DNA from: an uncultured Holophagaceae bacterium
GTDB taxonomy: Bacteria; Acidobacteriota; Holophagae; Holophagales; Holophagaceae
Direction of reading: 5' to 3'
Assembly: GCA_903873655.1 (NCBI GenBank)
Contig: CAIQPH010000042.1
Coordinates: forward strand, 1-50,864
Length of the DNA: 50,864 nt
In this document: one piece after another, positions 25,297-32,395 of the stretch
Position numbering within the stretch: position 1 is the first letter of the stretch
How the letters are laid out: each line of letters starts with the position of its first letter
The notes under the pieces: generated by a model
Told to the model about the DNA's origin: nothing
Seen by the model: the letters and a program-made list of their open reading frames with translations, nothing else
The model's database searches: none
Made by a program: the position numbers and the translations under genes

Positions 25297-26129
25297 TGGC
25301 TGTCCCGATCCTGAGCCTCAACCTCGCCCCCCGCCCAAGCCTGTGGCGCCAGCGCCACCAGGCGCTCGGCTGGGCTGCGCTGGGAGCGGGCTTCCTCTTT
25401 CTGGCTGGAGCCCTCGGTTTCACCTGGCATGCCTACCATCAAGCCAACCGGGCCGGTCGTGACGCGGTCAGTCTGACTGAGGAAGCCCGGCGCGCGGCTC
25501 AGCGGGAACAGCAACTCCAGGGTGCACTCCAGGACATGGACGCGACCCGCGAACAATCCCGATGGAAACTGGCCGAACGGATCCTGCAGGAGCGAAGCCT
25601 GCCCTGGTCCCGGCTCACCGCCGAACTCGAGCAGTGCATGGTCCCGGATATGCGACTGAAGGGCCTTCAGCGGGCCCGAAGCAACGCCCAACAGGTGGTG
25701 ATGAAACTCAAGGGTGAGGCCCGAACCCGCGAAGCCGAAGCGGCCTTCGTGGAGGCCCTGCGCGGCACGCCCGTCTTCGCCCAGGTCATTCTGGAGCGCG
25801 AGTCTGAACGGGCGGGAGGTGGTTGGGATTTCGAGATCAGCCTTCCCACCGCTACTGTGCCTCCCCCGTTCCAGGTGAAAGCCATCAAGCAGGCGCCCGC
25901 GTCCCCAGCCGGAGCGGCCGCGCGTCCCGCCGGACTCCCCGGGCGGACCCCCATCGCGACAGCCCGGTCGGCTTCACCCGCGCCGCCACCCCCCTCGCCT
26001 CCGGCCCCGGTGACTCCTGGAGTGCAGGTTCCTTCCCGCCCCCCACCACAGGCGGATACTCCAGAGCGAGGAAGGCCTTCCGGGCGACGTGTCAGGACCC
26101 GTACCAATCTCCCCGGGGACCCCGAATGA
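25296..26129 (+). CDS. PilN-like inner-membrane assembly protein
   Basis: A 277-residue bitopic protein. A short cytosolic N terminus (I-L-S-L-N-L-A-P-R-P, like the PilN I-N-L-L-P motif) is followed by one membrane helix (about residues 24-46), a charged coiled coil (about 50-95) and a small alpha/beta domain to about 190. The last 85 residues are an unusual Pro/Ala/Arg-rich tail (P-P-P-P-S-P-P-A-P-V), likely disordered and periplasmic. In type IV pilus and type II secretion systems this protein links the cytosolic PilM/GspL part to PilO/GspM. It overlaps the next gene by four bases (ATGA). Confidence 0.75.
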   Translation: MAVPILSLNLAPRPSLWRQRHQALGWAALGAGFLFLAGALGFTWHAYHQANRAGRDAVSLTEEARRAAQREQQLQGALQDMDATREQSRWKLAERILQERSLPWSRLTAELEQCMVPDMRLKGLQRARSNAQQVVMKLKGEARTREAEAAFVEALRGTPVFAQVILERESERAGGGWDFEISLPTATVPPPFQVKAIKQAPASPAGAAARPAGLPGRTPIATARSASPAPPPPSPPAPVTPGVQVPSRPPPQADTPERGRPSGRRVRTRTNLPGDPE

Positions 26130-26707
26130 AAAGCTCTCTGCACACGAGCCGCCTCCGGTTGGCCCTGGGAGCCCTGGGGGTGCTGTCGGGACTCGGAGTG
26201 GCTTTCTTCCTGCTTCCGGATGCCTCCCAGCAACTGGCCCAGAAGCTGAAAGCCAAGCGGGAAGCTGAACTCGGCCGGAATCAGCAGATCCAGCAGCTCA
26301 AGGAACTGCAGCAACTGGCTGACCGCATCCGGCGCGGACAGGAAACCATGACTGACCTTGAGTCTCATCTCCCCAAGGGTTCTGCCGGGGAGTTGCAGTG
26401 GAAGCTCAGCAAGACGCTCCATGCGCTGGCGCAGAAACATGGTCTCCGGCTGCAGTCAGTGAAATACGGCTTGCCGAGCCGGGAAGGCGCCCGGGGTACG
26501 GACCTGGAGGCGGTGGAGGTCGAATTCGTCGCACTGGGCGTCTATGCCAACCACAAGTCCTTCATGCTTGCCCTGGAGGGCTCTGGCCTGCCCTTCGCCG
26601 TGCGGGATGGTCGCCTGGAGGAAAGCCCGGAGGGCGCGCGCCTTGACATCGTGCTTCGGGCCTTCCGGAAGGCCAGCGGTCCTGAGCGCGAGGAGGGTGA
26701 GGCATGA
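26126..26707 (+). CDS. PilO-like inner-membrane assembly protein
   Basis: A 193-residue bitopic protein. One N-terminal membrane helix (about residues 10-32) is followed by a coiled coil (A-Q-K-L-K-A-K-R-E-A-E-L-G-R-N) and a periplasmic ferredoxin-like domain ending in the strand A-R-L-D-I-V-L-R-A-F. This is the layout of PilO/GspM. The ATG chosen overlaps the stop of the PilN-like gene; a longer in-frame extension upstream would lie wholly inside that gene and is rejected. The 3' end overlaps the PilP-like gene by four bases. It would pair with the PilN-like protein to form the periplasmic alignment subcomplex. Confidence 0.78.
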   Translation: MKSSLHTSRLRLALGALGVLSGLGVAFFLLPDASQQLAQKLKAKREAELGRNQQIQQLKELQQLADRIRRGQETMTDLESHLPKGSAGELQWKLSKTLHALAQKHGLRLQSVKYGLPSREGARGTDLEAVEVEFVALGVYANHKSFMLALEGSGLPFAVRDGRLEESPEGARLDIVLRAFRKASGPEREEGEA

Positions 26708-27351
26708 GCGCGCTCTCCACCAACTTCGACTTCCAGGGCATGCGCCAGGAACTCCGCTCCAACCCCAAGACGCAGATCGCCCTCGCCGCCTTCGCGTTGG
26801 TTCTCCTGTACGCCCTTTACACGTTCCTCGCCCCGGATGCGCCCAAGGGTCGGCGGGCTGCAACCGCCCGGACTGGATCCAACCTGGATCCCCGGCAGCT
26901 GCTGGGCCTCCGCCGCCTTCCAGACTTGGCCGCGTTGGGCAAGGCCGGCGAACTGCCGCCGGCCGCCAAGGTCCAACGGGATCTCTTCATGTTCGAGGCA
27001 CCACCCCCCCCGCCTGTCAAAGTGAAACCGCCCCCACCGCCACCACCACCATCTCCTGAGGAACTGGAACGCCAGCGCCTGGCCCAAGAAAAGGCCGCCG
27101 AATTTGCGGGTCGACCCCAGGATCTGCGCTACCTCGGCTTCTTCAAGGGCAGTCCGTCCGGCACCGTGGGTGCCTTCATGAGGGGTGAAGAGCCCGTCAC
27201 CCTGACCTCGGGCACCCTGCTCCAAGAACGCTGGAAGCTCGTGGCCATCCTCGATACCCGGGCCGAGTTCCAGAATACGAAATACCCGGACCTGCGTCTG
27301 GTCCTGGAGGTTCGCGAGGCCTCCGGTGGCGCACCTGTGAACCAGTTCTGA
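26704..27351 (+). CDS. PilP/GspC-like protein
   Basis: A 215-residue protein with one N-terminal membrane helix (about residues 24-42), a linker that includes a run of prolines (P-P-P-P-P-V-K-V-K-P-P-P-P), and a C-terminal beta domain (about 135-210) with L-R-Y-L-G-F-F-K-G and L-R-L-V-L-E-V-R-E. PilP is normally a lipoprotein and GspC a bitopic protein; the membrane helix here fits GspC topology, while the gene order fits PilP. Either way it would couple the inner-membrane platform to the N domains of the secretin encoded next. It overlaps the PilO-like gene by ATGA. Confidence 0.7.
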   Translation: MSALSTNFDFQGMRQELRSNPKTQIALAAFALVLLYALYTFLAPDAPKGRRAATARTGSNLDPRQLLGLRRLPDLAALGKAGELPPAAKVQRDLFMFEAPPPPPVKVKPPPPPPPPSPEELERQRLAQEKAAEFAGRPQDLRYLGFFKGSPSGTVGAFMRGEEPVTLTSGTLLQERWKLVAILDTRAEFQNTKYPDLRLVLEVREASGGAPVNQF

Positions 27352-27368
27352 TCCGAAGGATGCCCCCG

Positions 27369-29711
27369 ATGCCGATTCCCTCCTTCGCCTTGTTCCGCAA
27401 TTCCGTGCTGCTCGCCGCGTCCCTCCTGCTGGCCGTCGGCTGCACCCTCCACCGGGCCAACCAGGCCTTTGACGAAGGCCGCTACGATGATGCGGTCGCC
27501 GAATATCGCAATGTCCTCCGGAGCGACCCCACCAACCCGAAGGCCAGGATCGGGCTCAAGCGCGCCGCCCAGCAGGCTGCGGAATTCCACATGTCCCTCG
27601 CCCGCAAGGCTGAGCTGCGGGGTTATTCGGATACGGTATTGGCGGAGCTTCGCAAGGCGCTGGTGCTGGATCCCGACAATCAGATCGCTGGGGACTGGCT
27701 CATCCGGCTGGAGCAGAAGGCGGCCCGGGACAAGGCCGAGGCTGATGCCGTGGACGATCTTGAAGCCATGAAGGCGAAAGCCGACTCCATGAATGCCGTG
27801 CAGCTCAACCCCCGCTCTCTGGATGGCATCGACCTGAACTTCAGCCGGAAGACGAGCCTGCGGGAGATCTTCGCGACGCTCAGCAAGGCCTCCGGCGTGA
27901 ACATCATCGTGCACACGTCCTTCCAGGATCAGAGCATCTCCATCGATCTGCGGGGCCTGCCCTTCCAGCGGGTCCTGGATACGCTGATGCTCCAGAACGA
28001 CCTGTTCTACAAGGTCATGGACAAGAACACCCTCATGGTCTTCAAGGCCACGCCTCAGAACCGGGAGCAGTTCGAGAACATCATCATCAAGACCTACTAC
28101 CTGTCCAACGCGGATCCCAATGACCTCAGATCCACGCTCACAACCATCAATCCGCAGCTAAAGGTCTTCACGGACAAGCGGATCAATGCCCTCATTGTGA
28201 AGGCCAAGCCCCTGGATCTGACCATCGTGGATCAGGTCATCCGTTCCCTGGACAAGGCCAAGGCCGAGGTCATGATCTACCTCGAACTCATGGAGGTGAC
28301 CGAAAGCAGCCTGGAAACCATGGGCCTGCTGCCGGTAATGAATGCCACGGACTCCTCCGGCACCTACCGGCTGGGTGCCACCACTGTGAATAATTCTTCG
28401 GGCCTGAACACCAATTCTGGCGGGTTCACCGGCATCCACACCGCCGACATCCGGATGCTCTTCCCGAATCTCGCCCTCGATTTCCTCAAGGGCAACGGCG
28501 ACGCCCGCCTGGTGGCCAGCCCCAACGTGCGGGTGCTCTCGGGCGAGATCGGCGAAGTGAATATCGGCTCGAAGGTTTCCACCACTCAGAGTCAGCTCTC
28601 CCTGCCCACCACCGGAGGCTCCGCTGCAACCGCAGCTTCGTCTCTGCTGGGAGGCGTTGGGCAGACCTCATTCTCCTACGAGGACATCGGCGTCAAAATC
28701 AAGGTCGAGCCACGCGTGAACAACAATGGCGAGATCACTCTGAAGATCGAGAGTGACGTCACGACGCTGATCTCAGGGTCCACGCCTGGTCGTCCCGACA
28801 TCGGCAAGCGCAGCATCAAGACCATCGCCAGGCTACGCGACGGCGAGACTGCCATCTTCGGCGGACTCTTGAAGGATGAAGAGCAGAAGAGCCTCCAGGG
28901 CATCTGGGGCCTGGCCGATATCCCTCTGATTGGTGGTCTCCTGAGCAATCACAACAACAAGACGGCCAAGACTGACGTGCTCCTCACGATCCGGGCCGTG
29001 CTCGTGCGCAAGCCAGTCATGACCGAGCAGGACATGGCGCCTTTCAATCCGGAAGACGCCACCGCAAAAGCCGGCCCCTTCGCTGCAGTGCCCCCAAAGA
29101 AGGTCCCTGCTTCCGCACCTGTGACCAGCGCCCCCACACCAAGCCCGCTTCCAGTTCCGGTTCCGGCCCCGGTAGTGCCGCCCGCCCTGCCCAAGCCAGT
29201 CGCCCCCTCCCCTGCCAAAGCCACCCCTGACCAGCCGGCCAACCCGCCGCCCACCGCCCCGTCCGCCGCCATCCAGGAACAGAAGCCCGCAGCCCCCAGC
29301 AATCAGCCCCCCGCACCCTCGGACCTGGTGATCTTCATGTCGCCGGTGGCTTCGGAAATCAAGATCGGGGAGAGTGCCAAAATCACGCTCTCCGTGAGCG
29401 GTGGCCAGGGACTTACCGCCGGAACCCTGGAACTGCGGCTGCCACCAGGACTCCGCCTCCAGAGCGTCACTCCAGGGGAATTCATTGCCGGCGAGAGTGG
29501 CGGCATCCAGCAGTTTCCGGGCGAGAATGGCCTGCTGAAACTGGTCTTCACCCGCAGTTCCACCGGCACCGATGCCGGTCCCTTCGCCACCCTGGTGTTC
29601 GAGGGACTCAGCGCAGGCAATGCCCCGGTGGTCATCCAGAGCGGGCAGTTCCTCGTCGGCACCTCGCCCATTTCCGGGCGCTGGTCCAACGCCCTGGTGT
29701 CGGTGCAGTGA
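27369..29711 (+). CDS. Secretin (PilQ/GspD-like) with N-terminal TPRs and C-terminal cohesin-like domain
   Basis: A 780-residue outer-membrane secretin lipoprotein. The signal peptide ends in L-L-A-V-G-C (Cys25). Two to three TPR units follow (about 28-115), then STN and N domains (about 150-330: S-L-R-E-I-F-A-T-L-S-K-A-S-G-V-N-I-I-V) and the secretin core (about 330-560: V-A-S-P-N-V-R-V-L-S-G-E, then G-L-A-D-I-P-L-I-G-G-L-L). A Pro/Ala-rich linker (about 570-650) leads to a cohesin-like beta domain (652-780). The ATG at 27369 has AAGGA eight bases upstream; the ATG at 27360 has no room for a ribosome site. It forms the outer-membrane gate for the machine encoded by this operon. The cohesin end is unlike classical GspD or PilQ. 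Confidence 0.88.
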   Translation: MPIPSFALFRNSVLLAASLLLAVGCTLHRANQAFDEGRYDDAVAEYRNVLRSDPTNPKARIGLKRAAQQAAEFHMSLARKAELRGYSDTVLAELRKALVLDPDNQIAGDWLIRLEQKAARDKAEADAVDDLEAMKAKADSMNAVQLNPRSLDGIDLNFSRKTSLREIFATLSKASGVNIIVHTSFQDQSISIDLRGLPFQRVLDTLMLQNDLFYKVMDKNTLMVFKATPQNREQFENIIIKTYYLSNADPNDLRSTLTTINPQLKVFTDKRINALIVKAKPLDLTIVDQVIRSLDKAKAEVMIYLELMEVTESSLETMGLLPVMNATDSSGTYRLGATTVNNSSGLNTNSGGFTGIHTADIRMLFPNLALDFLKGNGDARLVASPNVRVLSGEIGEVNIGSKVSTTQSQLSLPTTGGSAATAASSLLGGVGQTSFSYEDIGVKIKVEPRVNNNGEITLKIESDVTTLISGSTPGRPDIGKRSIKTIARLRDGETAIFGGLLKDEEQKSLQGIWGLADIPLIGGLLSNHNNKTAKTDVLLTIRAVLVRKPVMTEQDMAPFNPEDATAKAGPFAAVPPKKVPASAPVTSAPTPSPLPVPVPAPVVPPALPKPVAPSPAKATPDQPANPPPTAPSAAIQEQKPAAPSNQPPAPSDLVIFMSPVASEIKIGESAKITLSVSGGQGLTAGTLELRLPPGLRLQSVTPGEFIAGESGGIQQFPGENGLLKLVFTRSSTGTDAGPFATLVFEGLSAGNAPVVIQSGQFLVGTSPISGRWSNALVSVQ

Positions 29712-29717
29712 GCCATC

Positions 29718-29988
29718 CGAGGGTGTCTGCAAATTCGCACGAGCCGCGCTGGGAGCGCCGGGCGAGCATGGCGAGGACAGGTCCCGCTGGCATGGTGGTT
29801 CCATGTTGAGGGCCTTGGACGACGTCAGGCGAAGCCCGTCGCCCCGGCCCGAAGGGACGGGGGCCGGCCGCGCGCCCAGCGGCGTCACCGCGCTTGAACG
29901 ATGTCACCGCATCGCCCTGCGCGCACTTCCTTGCTGGATCACGCGGCCGGCCCCCGTCGCGACTCGCGGGAATTTGCAGACACCCTCG
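29718..29988. mobile_element. 271-bp element with 31-bp imperfect terminal inverted repeats (MITE- or REP-like)
   Basis: The left end (29718-29748) and right end (29958-29988) are inverted copies differing at 3 of 31 positions; the outer 19 bases, CGAGGGTGTCTGCAAATTC, are identical. Inside is a second perfect 17-bp inverted pair, 29856-29872 and 29942-29958 (GACGGGGGCCGGCCGCG). No transposase frame fits in the interior. I see no clear target duplication at the flanks. It starts six bases after the secretin stop and ends inside the first codons of the pseudopilin. A non-autonomous transposable element or an extragenic palindromic repeat fits best. Confidence 0.6.
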
Positions 29989-30438
29989 CAGCGCGGATTC
30001 ACGCTGCTCGAGCTGGTCGTCACGGCCACCGTCCTGCTGATTCTCGCCTCCGTGACGGTGCCCTTGGCGCGAAATGGTCTGAAGCGTCAGCAGGAGCTGG
30101 AGCTGAGGCGTTCCCTCCGCGAAATGCGGTTGGCCATCGATGATTACAAGAAACAGGCCGAACAGCAGAAGATCAAGGCGCCGCCCCCCGAGGCCAATTT
30201 CTATCCTGAAAGCCTCGAGATCCTGGTGGAAGGCGTCCCCGCCGCAAAATCGCTCACCCGCAAGGTTCGCTTCCTCCGCCGCATCCCGATTGATCCCCTC
30301 ACCGGCAAGGCGGAATGGGGCCTCCGCAACACCAGTGATGACGCCAACAGCACCAGCTGGGGCGGCGGCCATGTCTACGATGTCTACAGCCTCTCCCATG
30401 GGACCGGCATGAACGGCATCCCCTACAGCCAGTGGTGA
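29974..30438 (+). CDS. GspG-like type II pseudopilin
   Basis: A 154-residue prepilin-type protein if the TTG start is used. The short leader M-Q-T-P-S-Q-R-G precedes the prepilin peptidase site G|F-T-L-L-E-L-V-V, with the conserved Glu at mature position 5, and a hydrophobic helix. The C-terminal part has I-P-I-D-P-L-T-G-K and a D-V-Y-S-L-S-H-G-T-G-M-N-G-I-P-Y-S-Q-W tail, as in GspG major pseudopilins. An upstream ATG (29803) would give an implausibly long leader. The TTG and the first five codons lie inside the right end of the 271-bp inverted-repeat element. It would be the main pseudopilin of the machine encoded by the genes before it. Confidence 0.82.
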   Translation: MQTPSQRGFTLLELVVTATVLLILASVTVPLARNGLKRQQELELRRSLREMRLAIDDYKKQAEQQKIKAPPPEANFYPESLEILVEGVPAAKSLTRKVRFLRRIPIDPLTGKAEWGLRNTSDDANSTSWGGGHVYDVYSLSHGTGMNGIPYSQW

Positions 30439-30532
30439 AGCAGAGAATCGGGTGTTGCCTCAAATGGGGCACCGCGCTAGGCTTGGAGTTTGGCACTTCC
30501 GGGTCCTGCGGGTCCCCGGGCCGTTCTTTCAA

Positions 30533-30618
30533 GCGGATATGGCGGAATTGGTAGACGCGCTAGTTTCAGGTACTAGTGTTCACAAGACGTGGGGGTTCGA
30601 GTCCCTCTATCCGCACCA
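30533..30618 (+). tRNA. tRNA-Leu (anticodon CAG)
   Basis: A class II tRNA with all arms visible. The acceptor GCGGATA pairs with TATCCGC, followed by A and an encoded CCA. The anticodon stem CTAGT/ACTAG encloses TTCAGGT with CAG at 30567-30569. A long variable arm follows, and the T arm contains GGTTCGAGTCC. CAG reads the leucine codon CTG, which is very common in this genome. Confidence 0.95.
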
Positions 30619-30650
30619 TTTTCTCGCCGGCTTCGCCAGCAAGAAAATGG
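30616..30650 (+). terminator. Long hairpin fused to the tRNA-Leu 3' end
   Basis: CCATTTTCT (beginning with the encoded CCA) pairs with AGAAAATGG, continuing through GCCGGC/GCCAGC with two mismatches to a three-base loop, a 16-position stem. There is no T-run after it on this strand, so it may be a processing or stability hairpin rather than a normal terminator. Confidence 0.45.
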
Positions 30651-30718
30651 TAGAAAAAAAATTTGGCACCTGGCCTTCACCAGGTTCGACCCACCTTCGG
30701 TACGGGACTGAGGGTTTT

Positions 30719-30755
30719 CGCCGCAGGCGATTACGGCAATGCGAAGCGTTGCCGT
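30719..30755 (+). promoter_or_regulatory. Structured 5' leader of rpsO (candidate S15 autoregulatory element)
   Basis: Upstream of rpsO are CGCC-GCA-GGCG (30719-30729) and then ACGGCAATGC-GAA-GCGTTGCCGT (30733-30755), a 10-bp stem with one T-G wobble and a GAA loop. The rpsO ribosome site (AGGAG) follows 26 bases later. S15 represses its own translation by binding mRNA leader structures in several phyla; the position fits such an element, but binding is not shown by sequence alone. Confidence 0.45.
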
Positions 30756-30790
30756 CAGGGTGACGGGCGATCCCCCGAAAAGGAGCCGAC

Positions 30791-31060
30791 ATGGCCCTCA
30801 ATGTGGAACAGAAGAAGATCATCATCGACGACTACAAGCAGCACGAGTCGGACACGGGCTCGCCCGAGGTGCAGGTCGCCATCCTCACCAAGCGCATCAA
30901 TGACCTCACCGAGCACTTCAAGACCCACACCAAGGACTACCACAGCCGCCGCGGCCTCATGATCATGGTCGGCCAGCGCCGCCGCCTCCTCGACTATCTC
31001 AAGAGGAAGAGCAAGGAACGCTACGCTGCCTTGATCGAGCGTCTCGGCCTGCGCCGATAG
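30791..31060 (+). CDS. rpsO: 30S ribosomal protein S15
   Basis: An 89-residue S15 of normal length. The conserved segments [24 protein letters not shown][10 protein letters not shown] and the C-terminal [11 protein letters not shown] are all present. It binds the central domain of 16S rRNA early in 30S assembly. The start ATG has AAAAGGAG nine bases upstream. A strong terminator follows 17 bases after the stop, so it is largely a single-gene unit. pnp, its frequent neighbour elsewhere, is absent. Confidence 0.98.
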   Translation: MALNVEQKKIIIDDYKQHESDTGSPEVQVAILTKRINDLTEHFKTHTKDYHSRRGLMIMVGQRRRLLDYLKRKSKERYAALIERLGLRR

Positions 31061-31077
31061 CGCACTCGCCAGCTTGC

Positions 31078-31106
31078 AAAACGCCCGCGAAAGCGGGCGT
31101 TTTGTT
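31078..31106 (+). terminator. Rho-independent terminator after rpsO
   Basis: AAAACGCCCGC and GCGGGCGTTTT form a perfect 11-bp stem with a GAAA tetraloop, ending in TTTTGTT. A textbook intrinsic terminator. Confidence 0.9.
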
Positions 31107-31117
31107 ATGTTTAAAAC

Positions 31118-31792
31118 ATGTCACTGAAGCATCTGCCCCATCCTGAGCATCCCAATCCCTACGTCGTCCTCCATCGGCGCTTCTTCTATGACTCCCCCTG
31201 GATCCGACTTCGTGAAGACCGATTCCGCCACCGGCGGGGCGCCAACGGGAACTATGTGGTCTGTGGGTTTCAGCGCATCGCATGCGGGGTCCTGGCCCTG
31301 GACGATGAGGACCAGGTGGTCCTGGTCGGCCAGTGGCGCTATCCCCTGGAGATCTACTCCTGGGAGATCCCGGAAGGCGGGGGCGACGCGTCCGAAAGCC
31401 CCTTCGAAGCCATCCAGCGCGAGTTGGCCGAAGAGGCTGGTCTCCAGGCCCGGGTCTGGGAGCCACTCTGTTTCTTCCACCCGAGCAATTCCTCGACAGA
31501 GGAAGAGGCCTTTCTCTTCCTGGCCACCGGCCTCAGCCCCGCCGAGGGTCACCATGCGGAGGAGGATGAAGAGCTTGCGCTCCACCGGGAGCCCTTCGGA
31601 CACTGCCTTCAGCGCGTGCTGAGCGGAGAGATCACCGACAGCCTCTCGGTCATGGCCCTACTGGCCCTCCAGGCCCGGCGGAGCGGTGTCGCTTCAGAGC
31701 TGGACCCGGGCCTGGGCGAGCGCTTCTTCCAGCGGCCCGTGGACCATCCCTCTGCCGGACGGGCCCGCTGGGGGGCTCTGGATACGCCATGA
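31118..31792 (+). CDS. Nudix hydrolase (ADP-ribose pyrophosphatase-like)
   Basis: A 224-residue Nudix enzyme. The Nudix box G-G-D-A-S-E-S-P-F-E-A-I-Q-R-E-L-A-E-E-A (about residues 89-108, ending A-G-L) is complete, with the catalytic R-E-x-x-E-E. The upstream V-V-L-V-G-Q-W-R-Y-P-L-E-I-Y-S-W-E-I-P-E-G and the downstream F-F-H-P-S-N-S are as in ADP-ribose/sugar-nucleotide pyrophosphatases. The ATG lies only 11 bases past the rpsO terminator and has no recognisable ribosome site, so expression may depend on read-through and a weak start. It overlaps the next gene by ATGA. Confidence 0.9.
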   Translation: MSLKHLPHPEHPNPYVVLHRRFFYDSPWIRLREDRFRHRRGANGNYVVCGFQRIACGVLALDDEDQVVLVGQWRYPLEIYSWEIPEGGGDASESPFEAIQRELAEEAGLQARVWEPLCFFHPSNSSTEEEAFLFLATGLSPAEGHHAEEDEELALHREPFGHCLQRVLSGEITDSLSVMALLALQARRSGVASELDPGLGERFFQRPVDHPSAGRARWGALDTP

Positions 31793-32391
31793 TCCTCACA
31801 CTGCATCCCGAAACGCCTCAGCTGCGCCATCTCGAGCGCATCGCTGAGCTGCTGCACCGGGACGGAGTCATCGCCTACCCGACTGACACTCTGTTCGGGC
31901 TGGGCTGCCTCGCGTCCCGCAAAAAGGCTGTGGACCGCATCTTGCAGATCAAGGGTCGCGATCCCAAGAAACCCATGTCGATCCTCTGCTCCGACCTGGA
32001 GATGTTTTGCCGGTACACGCGGCACCTCGACACGCCCACTTTCCGCATCCTGAAACAGCTCTTGCCCGGGCCCTACACGGTGCTGCTCCCGGCGAGCCGC
32101 GAAGTGCCTCGCTACCTTCAGAACAAGCAGGTGGTGGGTCTCCGCATCCCCGACCACCCCTTCTGCCGGAATCTGGTGGCGCTGCTCGGAGAGCCCATCA
32201 TCACCACGAGTGCCGCGCTGCCGGACCAGTCTGTACTCAACACCGCCTGGGAGATCGAGGAGGAGCAGGGTCATACCCTCGATCTGGTAGTGGACTGCGG
32301 ACAACCCCTTGGCGTACATAGCACCATCCTCGATCTGAGCGGTGAGGAGCCGCAGCTGTTGCGCGAAGGCGCTGGCCCCTGGCCGCTTTGA
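31789..32391 (+). CDS. Sua5/YciO/YrdC-family protein (YciO-like)
   Basis: A 200-residue single YrdC domain. It has the nucleotide-binding start G-V-I-A-Y-P-T-D-T-L-F-G-L-G-C, the I-K-G-R-D-P-K-K-P-M-S-I-L motif with its basic residues, the P-G-P-Y-T-V-L-L-P strand and the T-T-S-A-A-L-P loop. YrdC/Sua5 enzymes make threonylcarbamoyl-AMP for the tRNA t6A modification. Details such as P-M-S-I-L-C-S-D-L-E-M and the lack of a Sua5 C-terminal domain favour the YciO branch, whose role is less clear. It overlaps the Nudix gene by four bases. Confidence 0.88.
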   Translation: MILTLHPETPQLRHLERIAELLHRDGVIAYPTDTLFGLGCLASRKKAVDRILQIKGRDPKKPMSILCSDLEMFCRYTRHLDTPTFRILKQLLPGPYTVLLPASREVPRYLQNKQVVGLRIPDHPFCRNLVALLGEPIITTSAALPDQSVLNTAWEIEEEQGHTLDLVVDCGQPLGVHSTILDLSGEEPQLLREGAGPWPL

Positions 32392-32395
32392 GCGC

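Noticed and set aside
25823-26125. Longer upstream version of the PilO-like protein
   Set aside because: The extra residues lie entirely inside the PilN-like gene in another frame and lack a signal or helix; the ATGA overlap start is the normal arrangement.
29803-29973. ATG start giving the pseudopilin a leader of more than 60 residues
   Set aside because: Prepilin leaders are short, and this stretch is the inside of the inverted-repeat element.
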